64,000 nt of DNA from NCBI GenBank assembly GCA_903838415.1, contig CAILYI010000084.1, positions 55,139 through 119,138 on the forward strand, written 5' to 3'. A program made the translations under genes and the position numbers. Below, in pieces: positions 43,159 through 58,379 of this stretch. This DNA comes from an uncultured Anaerolineae bacterium (GTDB lineage Bacteria; Chloroflexota; Anaerolineae; Anaerolineales; Villigracilaceae). Numbering within the stretch: the stretch's first letter is position 1; every line of letters begins with the position of its first letter. The notes under the pieces were generated by a model. The model made no database searches. It had not been told where the DNA came from and saw only the letters and a program-made list of their open reading frames with translations.

Positions 43159-44469
43159 ATGTCCAATTATGTCATCATCGGCACCGGCGTGGCGGGGTTG
43201 GGCGCGGCTGAGGCCATTCGCAAAGCGGATGCTGCTGGCGTCATCACCCTTATCGGCGATGATCCGCAAGGATTTTATTCACGACCTGGGCTGGCCTACT
43301 ATTTGACCGGTGAAGTCGGGGAAAGTACGCTGTATCCCTACCAACTGCAGGATTACAAGAACCTGAATGCGCGTTTCTTGCGCGGAACCGCCGCTCAGAT
43401 TTTGCCGCAAGAACACCTGGTGGTTTTGAGTGATGGGAAGCGCATTCCTTATGATCGTTTGCTGATTGCCATCGGCTCGAGCGCAATCCGGCTGAGTGTG
43501 CCCGGCGCTGCCCTGGAAGGTGTCGTGAAACTCGATCACATGGAGGATGCCCGCCGTATCGTGGGCATGACCAAACGCGCGCGCACGGCCGTGGTCGTGG
43601 GTGGCGGCATCACCGCGCTGGAATTGGCCGAAGGATTGGCGGCGCGGAAAGTGAAAGTGCATTTGCTCATCCGCACCGCGCGCTATTGGAGCAACGTGCT
43701 CGACCTGGTGGAATCAGAAATTGTCGAAACGCGGCTGCACGAGGAAAAAATAATCACCCATTATCAAACCGAGTTGGCTGAGATCCTCGGCAAGCGCGGA
43801 AAAGTGGCTGGAATCCGGACAACGGGCGGTCAGGAGTTGGCATGCGACCTGCTGGCGTATGGCATTGGGATTCGTCCGCGCCTGAACCTGGCCCAAGAAA
43901 CCGGCATCACCTGTGACCGTGGCATCCTGGCAGACGAGCATCTGCGTACCAATCTCCCTGATATTTTTACCGCCGGGGACGTGGCCCAGATTTTTGATCC
44001 GATTTCGGGCCGCTCGGTGATCGACAGCCTGTGGGGACCCGCCCGGGAACAAGGTCGCGTTGCCGGGCTAAATATGGCCGGTCAGGAAGCTGTCTATACC
44101 AAGGCTGTCCCTTTTAACGTGACCCGCCTGGCAGGGCTGACAACGACGATTATCGGCGCCGTCGGTTCGGGGTTGGATGGTGATCCGGTCACCATTGCGC
44201 GCGGCGACAGCGAAACCTGGCGCGATATGCCCGACGCCATCATCGCCCAGAGCGGTTTCGATGTCAACCACATGCGCTTGATGGTGGCCAACAAAACCAT
44301 CGTCGGCGCGATCGTGATGGGTGACCAGAAACTTTCAGCGGCGTTGCAGGCCATCATCCGCGACCGGATTGACATCACGTCCATTCGTGAGCATTTGATC
44401 GCCCCGAGCGCCCCGATTGCCGATATTGTGGCACGTTTCTGGGCGCAGGTGCATGCCAGTCGAAATTAA
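43159..44469 (+). CDS. FAD-dependent pyridine-nucleotide oxidoreductase
   Basis: A 436-residue flavoprotein of the NirB-N/rubredoxin-reductase group. The FAD motif VIIGTGVAGLGAAEAI is at the N-terminus, the NAD(P)H motif VVVGGGITALELAEGL near residue 145, and IFTAGDVAQI near residue 270 gives the second FAD contact. No CxxC disulfide is seen, so it is not a thioredoxin-type reductase. GGAGG lies seven bases before ATG 43159. It follows the ferredoxin gene by one base, so both are surely co-translated. Confidence 0.9.
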   Translation: MSNYVIIGTGVAGLGAAEAIRKADAAGVITLIGDDPQGFYSRPGLAYYLTGEVGESTLYPYQLQDYKNLNARFLRGTAAQILPQEHLVVLSDGKRIPYDRLLIAIGSSAIRLSVPGAALEGVVKLDHMEDARRIVGMTKRARTAVVVGGGITALELAEGLAARKVKVHLLIRTARYWSNVLDLVESEIVETRLHEEKIITHYQTELAEILGKRGKVAGIRTTGGQELACDLLAYGIGIRPRLNLAQETGITCDRGILADEHLRTNLPDIFTAGDVAQIFDPISGRSVIDSLWGPAREQGRVAGLNMAGQEAVYTKAVPFNVTRLAGLTTTIIGAVGSGLDGDPVTIARGDSETWRDMPDAIIAQSGFDVNHMRLMVANKTIVGAIVMGDQKLSAALQAIIRDRIDITSIREHLIAPSAPIADIVARFWAQVHASRN

Positions 44470-44530
44470 GCATCTTGTGGCTCGTTGACGCAAAATCTGG
44501 GGGCGAAATTGCCCACGGTGAGGAGATAAC

Positions 44531-45349
44531 ATGCTTCGTGGCAGCAAAGAACTTTTATGGGCATTCGTTGCAGCAATCCTGATTACAGGATTTTACGCTT
44601 TTGTCATGGCCATGACGGGGAAAATCCCGGCCGCTGGCGAATTGTTCGGGCACACACTCGGGATTCTGGGCTTTGTGTTGATGATTCTGACCGAAACCGT
44701 CTACAGCCTGCGCAAGCGCACACGTTCCGCGCGCTGGGGGAAAATGTCGGAATGGCTCCAATTCCACATTTTTACCGGGCTGGTGGGGCCTTTCATGGTT
44801 TTTCTGCACACTTCCTGGAAGTTTAACGGTTTGGCCGGGGCGGTGACTCTTCTGACGGTCATCGTCGTCATCAGTGGCTTCATTGGACGGTATATCTATA
44901 CGGCCGTGCCGCGCACCGCCGATGGCGCGGAGATTGAATCCGCTGAGTTGGAGCGCCAGATGTTGGAAGCTGACGCGCAACTGCGCGAATGGCTGGCCGC
45001 CAAGCCGCAGATTTCGCAAACCCTCCAACAGCGGATCGCTGCCCTGCCCGATGTTTCAGACAGCGGCTTGATGGCCGTTTTGGGGCGCGCTTTGATTGAA
45101 CGGGAATATAAGGCGCAGTGGAACCGCGAAAAGAAACATCTTGATGCGCGGGCGCGCGCCCAAATGGCTGAAATTGAAAAGCTGGCCGAACGCCGTGATT
45201 CACTGCGCCGGCAGGTCTCCTCGCTGGCCATGGCGCGCCGCCTGCTGGCATTGTGGCATACCGTCCATATCCCGATCGGCATGGCACTTTTCACTGCGGC
45301 CGTTGTCCACATTGGGGGCGCCTTGTATTACGCAACCTTCTTGAAATAA
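44531..45349 (+). CDS. Predicted diheme b-type cytochrome membrane subunit
   Basis: A 272-residue protein with helices at about 9-29, 39-60, 76-96, 103-123 and 240-268. Two helices hold His pairs at the classic spacing: His79-x13-His93 and His246-x13-His260, as in membrane cytochromes that bind two stacked hemes. His41 and His243 are extra. Between helices four and five is a polar, coiled, about 110-residue domain (residues 127-237). GAGGAG precedes the ATG. It probably passes electrons across the membrane to the multiheme protein encoded next. Confidence 0.7.
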   Translation: MLRGSKELLWAFVAAILITGFYAFVMAMTGKIPAAGELFGHTLGILGFVLMILTETVYSLRKRTRSARWGKMSEWLQFHIFTGLVGPFMVFLHTSWKFNGLAGAVTLLTVIVVISGFIGRYIYTAVPRTADGAEIESAELERQMLEADAQLREWLAAKPQISQTLQQRIAALPDVSDSGLMAVLGRALIEREYKAQWNREKKHLDARARAQMAEIEKLAERRDSLRRQVSSLAMARRLLALWHTVHIPIGMALFTAAVVHIGGALYYATFLK

Positions 45350-45429
45350 CATCAGCGCCTCCCCGGGGCTCCCGGTTTGGATCATGGGAATCGCCGAATC
45401 CATGGGGATGGAAAGCTCGAGGAGCTTTT

Positions 45430-46806
45430 ATGAACAATAATCGTTTGGGTTGCCTGTCTCCATCTGCCATCGTAGCCTCCATCATTACTTTACTGGTTAT
45501 CGCCGGGATGGCTTTCACCAATGGAAGCGGATTTTTCACTCCCGGCAGACTCAATGCCAGCGCGGGAGAAAATATCGGTGGGGTAACGTCACACGCTCAA
45601 ATTGGCACTGCTTGCGCCAAATGCCACCCGGCTCCCTGGGAAAGCGTCACCATGGACGAGCGCTGCCTGGTCTGTCACGCTGAAATTTCCGCCCAACTGG
45701 CTGATTTGACTTCCATGCATGGCGTGATGATTAAGAATCAGAATATTTCCTGCCGCGCCTGCCATATCGACCATCGCGGCGCCAACGCCGCTTTGACGGA
45801 TATGCAATCGGGCAGTTTTCCGCACGACAGCACGGGGTATTCGCTTAACTCGCACAAACGCCGCAGCGACGGACAGGTTTTCAGCTGCAATGACTGTCAT
45901 GGCGAAGACATCACCCGCTTCGACCCGGCCATCTGCAGCACCTGCCACACACAAATGGATAAAGGCTACATGACGGCTCATACCCTGGCTTACGGGACTG
46001 CTTGCCGGGATTGTCACGATGGCATCGAAAGCATTGGAAAGGCCTTTGATCACAACCTGGCGCCCTTTAAGCTGGATGGTCAGCACGCCGGGCTGAATTG
46101 CACCAAATGCCATCTGACAGTGCAGACCGCCTCCGATTTCAAATCCGCCCCCAGTAACTGCGACGCCTGTCACCTGAAAGACGATACGCATCAGGGTGAA
46201 TTTGGGAAGGACTGCGCCGTCTGCCATCAAACCACGGGCTGGACTCCATCCACCTTTGACCATAATCTGACAGCTTTCAAACTGGATGGTAAACACACCG
46301 CGGCGGAATGCAGCGATTGCCATCTCAACAAGGTTTTCAAAGGCACCGCCACGGCTTGTTTTTCCTGTCACCAGCAGGATGACGAACATCAAGGTAAATA
46401 CGGGCCGGACTGTGGCGCATGTCACAAGGCTGCCGGTTGGGAACCCGCCACCTTTGACCACAACCTTTCGGCCTTCAAATTGGATGGCGCGCACGCCAAT
46501 ATTGTCTGCGAAAAATGCCACATTAATAACGTCTTCAAAGGGACGCCCGTCGAATGTTCAGCCTGTCATCAGGATCCCGCTTTCCACCTGGGAATGTTTC
46601 GTGGCGTAACCTGTTCAGAATGCCATAATTCGAGCGCGTGGTCACCGGCTGTCTACAATGCTTCGCATCCTGAAATTACCAATGAAGAAGGCGGACGTGG
46701 TGTCAATCATGGCGGCGAAGGCTGCCGCTCCTGTCACACCGTCAACTTGAGCACGGCGACCTGTACCAAATGCCACGAAAACAACAAACCGGGCGGCGGC
46801 GATTAG
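45430..46806 (+). CDS. Membrane-anchored multiheme cytochrome c, 17 CxxCH
   Basis: A 458-residue protein with an N-terminal membrane anchor (about 10-30) and 17 CxxCH heme-binding motifs, from CAKCH to the last CTKCH. The middle has a threefold repeat of FDHNL..FKLDG.H....C..CH (start positions near 46048, 46255 and 46456), so it grew by internal duplication. It should stand on the outer face and carry electrons out of the membrane. I chose ATG 45430 because AGGAG lies five bases upstream; the longer frame overlaps the cytochrome b gene. The terminal acceptor is unknown. Confidence 0.88.
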   Translation: MNNNRLGCLSPSAIVASIITLLVIAGMAFTNGSGFFTPGRLNASAGENIGGVTSHAQIGTACAKCHPAPWESVTMDERCLVCHAEISAQLADLTSMHGVMIKNQNISCRACHIDHRGANAALTDMQSGSFPHDSTGYSLNSHKRRSDGQVFSCNDCHGEDITRFDPAICSTCHTQMDKGYMTAHTLAYGTACRDCHDGIESIGKAFDHNLAPFKLDGQHAGLNCTKCHLTVQTASDFKSAPSNCDACHLKDDTHQGEFGKDCAVCHQTTGWTPSTFDHNLTAFKLDGKHTAAECSDCHLNKVFKGTATACFSCHQQDDEHQGKYGPDCGACHKAAGWEPATFDHNLSAFKLDGAHANIVCEKCHINNVFKGTPVECSACHQDPAFHLGMFRGVTCSECHNSSAWSPAVYNASHPEITNEEGGRGVNHGGEGCRSCHTVNLSTATCTKCHENNKPGGGD

Positions 46807-46898
46807 CGTCACAAGCCCCCGAATCTATTTTTTGGAAATAAAATTTTAATGTAGCTCTATGATAGGCGTGATAAGATTACCAAAAATTGGAGGCTACT

Positions 46899-47222
46899 AT
46901 GGCAGATGTTCCTTATGTTACTGAGCAGGATTTCCAACAGGAAGTTCTCGATTCAACTGTACCGGTGATGGTCGATTTTACGGCGGTTTGGTGCGGCCCA
47001 TGCAAAATGGTTGCGCCGATTGTTGAACAACTTCACACCGAATGGCAGGGCAAGGTCAAGGTGGTCAAATGTGACGCTGATCAAAACCCCAATGTTTTGA
47101 TGAAATACGGCATCATGGGCATCCCGACTATCATGATGTTCAAAGGCGGGCAGGTGGCGGAGCGCGTCACCGGTTATCAGCCCAAGGATAAGCTGGTCAG
47201 CAAGATGAGCCAGCACATTTAG
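46899..47222 (+). CDS. Thioredoxin
   Basis: A 107-residue thioredoxin with the active site WCGPCK, the cis-Pro in GIPTIMMF and normal length. It reduces disulfides in the cytoplasm. The ATG at 46899 has GGAGG six bases upstream; a TTG at 46887 is rejected. It follows the multiheme cytochrome by 92 bases and may or may not be part of that cluster. Confidence 0.95.
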   Translation: MADVPYVTEQDFQQEVLDSTVPVMVDFTAVWCGPCKMVAPIVEQLHTEWQGKVKVVKCDADQNPNVLMKYGIMGIPTIMMFKGGQVAERVTGYQPKDKLVSKMSQHI

Positions 47223-47269
47223 TCTGGGCACTTGTCGCCCGGTAGAGAATTTCGCAGAAAAGGCAGTCA

Positions 47270-49126
47270 ATGACTGAAAAGAAAAAAATTCCCTTTGGTC
47301 TGTGGCCCTCGCCGATTTCACCGGCCATGCAGGGCGCAAAATTGCGTCTCGAAGACGTGCAATTCGACAGCGACGGCAGCCTGGTCTGGCTCGAATCGTT
47401 GAGCGGAAAATCGGCGCTGATGGTCAAAAAAGGAGCGGATGCCGCGCGCGATATCAGCGCCGGATTCAAAATCGGTGGCGGCGTGGGCTATGGCGGCGGG
47501 GATTTCCACGTTCGCAAGGGCCAGGCGGTGTTTGCCAGCAAGGGACGTCTCTACCGGGTTGGGCTTGAAAGCGGCTTGCCGCATCCCATCACGCCGGAAT
47601 TTGGCGCTTGCGCCGCCCCGCTCATTTCGCCGGATGGCAGCAAAATCCTGTTCATCCATACCTACGAGGATGCGGATTGTCTTGCGCTGGTCGATAGCGC
47701 AGGCCAGAACTGGCCCGTCAAGCTCGCCAGCAGCGCCGATTTTTACATGCATCCCGCCTGGCACCCCGGCAGCGCGCAAGTCGCCTGGGTTGAGTGGGAT
47801 CATCCACAGATGCCGTGGGACGGCTCACGGTTGATGACCGCCCGCTTAAACGGCGCGGAACTCGCAGATATAAAGCAAATATACGGGGATCGTGACATCC
47901 CAGTCTTTCAGCCGGAATTTTCGGCGGATGGCCGTTTCCTGGCTTTTATCTCCAACGACGGCGAATGGGACACCCTCAACAGCGTCGATCTGGTCAGCGG
48001 CGAAAAGCGGACTCTCGTAAAAGACGCATCGCTGATGGAACCGGCCTGGATTCAGGGTATCCGTCTGTTTGCCTGGAGCGCGGATTCAGCCCGGATTTTT
48101 TACCTAAAAAACGATCAGGGTTGGCGCACGCTCTGGGCGGTGGAGATCGCTTCAGGGGAATCGGTGCAAGTCGATTTCGCCCCCTATAGCTGGATCCACC
48201 AAATTTCTGCCGCGCCGGTTGGCGAGCGACTGGGGATGATCGCTTCCTCCCCCAAAATCCCGGCCCGCGTGCTGACGCTGGAAAATGGTCAACAGCGCAT
48301 TGAACGGCGCTCAACCAGCGAAGCGCTTTCCCCCGATGAACTGCCCGAGCCGCGCCACATTGAGTGGCCCGCGCCGGATGGTACGGTTGTCCACGGATTG
48401 TATTATCCGCCCACTTCGACGCAGTTCACCAGCGACGGCCTGCCGCCCGCGATCGTCAACATCCATGGCGGGCCTACTTCTTACAGAATGGCGAGTTACA
48501 ACGGCGATGCCGCCTATTTTGCAACGCGCGGTTACGCCTATTTGGAAGTCAATTATCGCGGCTCAAGCTGCTATGGACGCGAATACATGCTGATGCTGCG
48601 TCAACGCTGGGGCCTGATCGATACGGAAGACGCCGCCGGTGCGGCCGGGGCGCTCGCGGCGCTTGAGCTGGCCGATCCGCAGCGCATTGTCATCATGGGT
48701 GGCTCCTCGGGCGGATATACCGTGCTGAATGCCCTGATCCATTTCCCGGGTGTGTTCAAGGCCGGTGTCAACCTGTATGGTGTGGCGAATCTGTTCGACT
48801 TTCTGATCGGCACGCATAAGTTCGAGCAGCACTATAACGACTCGTTGGTGGGTGTTTTGCCCGAGGCTGCGGAGCGTTTCAAAGCCTGGTCGCCGGTCTT
48901 CCACGCGGAGCAGATCAAGGATCCGGTGGCGGTTTTTCAGGGCTCAGATGACAAGGTCGTGCCGCCGGAACATTCCGAGCAGATCGTGGCGGCGCTGCGC
49001 GCCAACAAGGTGCCGCACATTTACCGGCTGTACGCAGGTGAAGGGCATGGCTTCCGCAAAACCGAGAATATTATTGACTACTATGAAAGCCTGGAAAGGT
49101 TTTTGAATCAGTACGTGCTCTTCTAA
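47270..49126 (+). CDS. S9-family serine peptidase (prolyl oligopeptidase type)
   Basis: A 618-residue peptidase, with an N-terminal beta-propeller (about 30-340) of WD/TolB-like repeats and a C-terminal alpha/beta hydrolase domain. The nucleophile is Ser479 in GGSSGGY, the acid is the Asp of GSDDKVVPPEHS, and the His is in GEGHGFRK. It fits acylaminoacyl/dipeptidyl peptidases. There is no signal peptide, so it probably acts on cytoplasmic peptides. It ends directly in its terminator stem. Confidence 0.93.
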   Translation: MTEKKKIPFGLWPSPISPAMQGAKLRLEDVQFDSDGSLVWLESLSGKSALMVKKGADAARDISAGFKIGGGVGYGGGDFHVRKGQAVFASKGRLYRVGLESGLPHPITPEFGACAAPLISPDGSKILFIHTYEDADCLALVDSAGQNWPVKLASSADFYMHPAWHPGSAQVAWVEWDHPQMPWDGSRLMTARLNGAELADIKQIYGDRDIPVFQPEFSADGRFLAFISNDGEWDTLNSVDLVSGEKRTLVKDASLMEPAWIQGIRLFAWSADSARIFYLKNDQGWRTLWAVEIASGESVQVDFAPYSWIHQISAAPVGERLGMIASSPKIPARVLTLENGQQRIERRSTSEALSPDELPEPRHIEWPAPDGTVVHGLYYPPTSTQFTSDGLPPAIVNIHGGPTSYRMASYNGDAAYFATRGYAYLEVNYRGSSCYGREYMLMLRQRWGLIDTEDAAGAAGALAALELADPQRIVIMGGSSGGYTVLNALIHFPGVFKAGVNLYGVANLFDFLIGTHKFEQHYNDSLVGVLPEAAERFKAWSPVFHAEQIKDPVAVFQGSDDKVVPPEHSEQIVAALRANKVPHIYRLYAGEGHGFRKTENIIDYYESLERFLNQYVLF

Positions 49127-49165
49127 AAGATAGGGCAGGCCTGAAGAGACCTGCCCTATCTTTTT
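49125..49165 (+). terminator. Terminator of S9 peptidase gene
   Basis: Perfect 15-bp stem AAAAGATAGGGCAGG/CCTGCCCTATCTTTT with a ten-base loop and a following T; the stem begins within the stop codon. Confidence 0.9.
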
Positions 49166-49213
49166 GTGCCGGGATTCTTCTTACCTCCCTCATATATCTG
49201 CCAAATTTCCTTA

Positions 49214-49222
49214 TGCTATAAT
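49214..49222 (+). promoter_or_regulatory. secA promoter (perfect extended -10)
   Basis: TGcTATAAT. Start predicted near 49229, with AAAGGGA just before the ATG at 49245. No -35 is seen. Confidence 0.6.
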
Positions 49223-49244
49223 TTCCCTTTCGAAAGGGACACCC

Positions 49245-53282
<4,038 letters not shown>

Positions 53283-53391
53283 TTTCGTCAAAACCCGGGA
53301 GCAAAACCTTTATGCATGCAGGGCAATTTTCTTGCAGAATATAAGCATCCCATTTTATCGGTACGATCGCGAGTAGATGTTCAGGTAACCC

Positions 53392-54432
53392 ATGCCCAAT
53401 ATGTTTGCCGTAGCGTCCGATGAGTTTCGCCGCTTTCCAAAAGTGGAATTACATCGTCACCTGGAAGGCTCCTTGCGTTTACAAACCATGCTCGAAGTGG
53501 CGCGTAAACATGGACTGACCCTGCCTGCCAGCGTGGTGCGGCTTTCACGCCTGGTGCAGGTGCAGGATGAAGACAACCTGACGTTTGGCAACTTCCTGGC
53601 GAAATTCAACACCCTGCGCATGTTTTACCGTTCGCCCGATGTAATTGATCGGATTACGCGCGAAGCAATTGAAGATGCCGCGAATGACAACATCCGTTAC
53701 ATGGAATTGCGTTTTACCCCGGTGGCGCTCAGCCGCGCGGAACGCTTCCCGATGCACGATGTCATGGATTGGGTCTGCGAGAGCGCCCGCAACGGCGCCA
53801 AAAAATACGGCGTCACGGTGCGGCTGATCGCCTCGGTCAACCGGCATGAAGCAATCGAACTGGCGGAACAGGTTGTCTGGTTGGCGATTGACCGGCGCGA
53901 CAAGGGAATTGTCGCGATTGACCTGGCCGGAGACGAGGCCCAATATCCCGCCAAGCCATTTTTGGCCCTCTTCAACGAAGGACGGCAGGCCGGTCTGAAA
54001 GTCACCATGCACGCCGGGGAATGGGGCGGCCCGGGAAATATTCGCGAGGCGATTGAGTCCTTCTCTGCCGACCGGATTGGGCACGGCGTCCATGTCTTGG
54101 ATGATCCCTTTACCACGGCACTGGCGCGCGAGCACAACACCCCCTTTGAAGTCTGCCTGACGAGCAATTACCAGACCGGCGCCGTCAACACACTGACCAG
54201 TCACCCCGCGCCGAAGATGATCGCCGCCGGGTTGAACGTGACCCTCAATACCGACGACCCGTCGATTTCGCAGATTACGCTCACCAACGAGTACCGCGTG
54301 GCGGTGGAAGAGCTAAAAATTCCGCGAGAAGTGCTCAAAGAGCGGGTACAGGCCGCCGCTCAGGCCGCCTTCCTGCCAGATGGCGAGAAGAAAAAGCTGG
54401 TGGATGGGATCAAGAAAGAGTTGAGTAAGTAG
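53392..54432 (+). CDS. add: Adenosine deaminase
   Basis: Deaminates adenosine (or deoxyadenosine) to inosine. The 346-residue TIM barrel has the zinc ligands in ELHRHLEGSL, the base-contact MHAGEW, the RIGHGVH motif with the catalytic His, and the metal Asp in NTDDPS. Its length is typical. The ATG has only a weak ribosome site. It lies on its own between secA and acnA. Confidence 0.93.
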   Translation: MPNMFAVASDEFRRFPKVELHRHLEGSLRLQTMLEVARKHGLTLPASVVRLSRLVQVQDEDNLTFGNFLAKFNTLRMFYRSPDVIDRITREAIEDAANDNIRYMELRFTPVALSRAERFPMHDVMDWVCESARNGAKKYGVTVRLIASVNRHEAIELAEQVVWLAIDRRDKGIVAIDLAGDEAQYPAKPFLALFNEGRQAGLKVTMHAGEWGGPGNIREAIESFSADRIGHGVHVLDDPFTTALAREHNTPFEVCLTSNYQTGAVNTLTSHPAPKMIAAGLNVTLNTDDPSISQITLTNEYRVAVEELKIPREVLKERVQAAAQAAFLPDGEKKKLVDGIKKELSK

Positions 54433-54575
54433 GTTTTTTACTCGAAAACATGGTTGTGACCGTGGTGGTTAATCCGCAGGCCTCTGCAAATTGGGCAGCC
54501 AGACGAATTGAAATGCGGTAAAATACGTCGTATTAAATAAAGGGTCTGTTGTGCAGACGAAGGACAGCAAAGGCG

Positions 54576-54645
54576 CACCTTTGGGTTCTTTGTGACAAGG
54601 AAGTGCTATTTAATTCTTCCACTCCGTCACAAGGCACCAAGGGTG
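54576..54645 (+). repeat. Long imperfect hairpin in acnA leader
   Basis: Arms 54576-54596 and 54626-54645 pair at most positions (TTGTGAC with GTCACAA in the centre), enclosing a smaller hairpin GGAAG/CTTCC. A GGTAAAAT sequence at 54517-54524 could be the promoter -10, which would place the hairpin in the 5' leader. Confidence 0.5.
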
Positions 54646-54707
54646 TTTTGTTGTAGGAATGGTTTCGCAATGCTAGATTTTTGACCAAACGCCAAAGAGG
54701 AGTTCGC

Positions 54708-57464
<2,757 letters not shown>

Positions 57465-57504
57465 TTCTGATAAAAAGGTGACTGTCACCTGATGGAATAT
57501 GGGG

Positions 57505-57537
57505 AACGAGACCGGTGACGAGCCGGTCTCGTTTTTG
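57505..57537 (+). terminator. acnA terminator
   Basis: ACGAGACCGG/CCGGTCTCGT stem, loop TGACGAG, then five T. A small palindrome AGGTGAC-T-GTCACCT lies just before it. Confidence 0.85.
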
Positions 57538-57581
57538 GTTAGCCATCATGACCACACCTTTCCTGAACAAATCCGTGACTT

Positions 57582-57614
57582 TCTCATGCGTCGGGCATGA
57601 GAGTGTTGTATAAT
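57582..57614 (+). promoter_or_regulatory. Toxin-antitoxin promoter with operator palindrome
   Basis: TCTCATGC-GTCGG-GCATGAGA (57582-57602) lies over the expected -35, and TATAAT (57609-57614) is the -10. The predicted start near 57621 begins with AGGAG, so the leader is very short. Confidence 0.7.
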
Positions 57615-57633
57615 TTTTTCAGGAGTGTACCCC

Positions 57634-57882
57634 ATGACTGACAAAAAATTACTAGAATGCATCAGTATCAACCCCAAAGTGATGGCCGGAAAACCGGTCA
57701 TTCGCGGGACGCGTATTACTGTTGAATTTATCCTTAATCTGATGGCGCATGGCGCCTCAATGTCGGAAATTATTACGGAGTATCAGGGATTATCCACAGA
57801 AGACATCCAGGCTTGCATTTTGTTTGCCAGCAAATCGCTTGAAAATACTGTCTTCATGCCCTTGAAAGTGGAAACGATCTGA
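57634..57882 (+). CDS. DUF433 antitoxin
   Basis: An 82-residue DUF433 protein, an antitoxin-type helix-turn-helix domain. ISINPKVMAGKPVIRGTRITV (outline) is the family core, and the EFILNLMAHGASMSEII region follows. ATG 57634 is preferred to the GTG at 57625 as AGGAG lies eight bases upstream. It is one base ahead of the toxin gene. It probably binds the palindrome over its own promoter. Confidence 0.9.
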   Translation: MTDKKLLECISINPKVMAGKPVIRGTRITVEFILNLMAHGASMSEIITEYQGLSTEDIQACILFASKSLENTVFMPLKVETI

Positions 57883-57883
57883 C

Positions 57884-58249
57884 ATGCGTTTCCTGGTGGA
57901 TGAGTGCGCTGGCCCGATTGTAGCAAAATGGCTGAACGAGCAAGCCCACGATGTTTTTTCGGTTTATGACTCTGCGCGAGGTATCGATGATGATACGGTT
58001 GTTGAAAAAGCACACGCCGAAAACTGGATTTTGGTCACCAACGATAAAGATTTTGGCGACAAGGTTTTCCGTGAGCGCAAGCCGCACCATGGCATCATCC
58101 TTTTGCGGCTGGATGATCAGCGTGCAAAGATAAAAATTAAGGTACTGGGACAATTGTTGAAAAATTATTCAGGCCGTTCACCTGATCAATTTGTGGTTGT
58201 CACCGAAAAAAAGTGTGCGTTTTGCAAAACCATAAAAACCCGCAGATAA
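57884..58249 (+). CDS. DUF5615 PIN-like toxin
   Basis: A 121-residue PIN-like protein of DUF5615, the toxin partner usually found with DUF433. Acidic residues that would bind Mg2+ are in FLVDECAG, YDSARGIDDDTV, and TNDKDFG. Such toxins are thought to cut RNA. The gene starts one base after the antitoxin stop. The tail CAFCKTIKTRR is a little longer than usual. Confidence 0.88.
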   Translation: MRFLVDECAGPIVAKWLNEQAHDVFSVYDSARGIDDDTVVEKAHAENWILVTNDKDFGDKVFRERKPHHGIILLRLDDQRAKIKIKVLGQLLKNYSGRSPDQFVVVTEKKCAFCKTIKTRR

Positions 58250-58379
58250 TAAAATTGGTGGGGTGGTTATCGCCGGGCATGTCGATCTTTCCAAGCTTAG
58301 GTTTATGTTGGCCGATTGTCGGGAAATTGCAAGTGCGGGAAATCACAAAGCTGGGTAAAATTCCCCTTCAGGAGGCGGT

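Noticed and set aside
45253..45429. N-terminal extension of the multiheme cytochrome
   Set aside because: Overlaps the end of the cytochrome b gene; ATG 45430 has a ribosome site and begins the membrane anchor.
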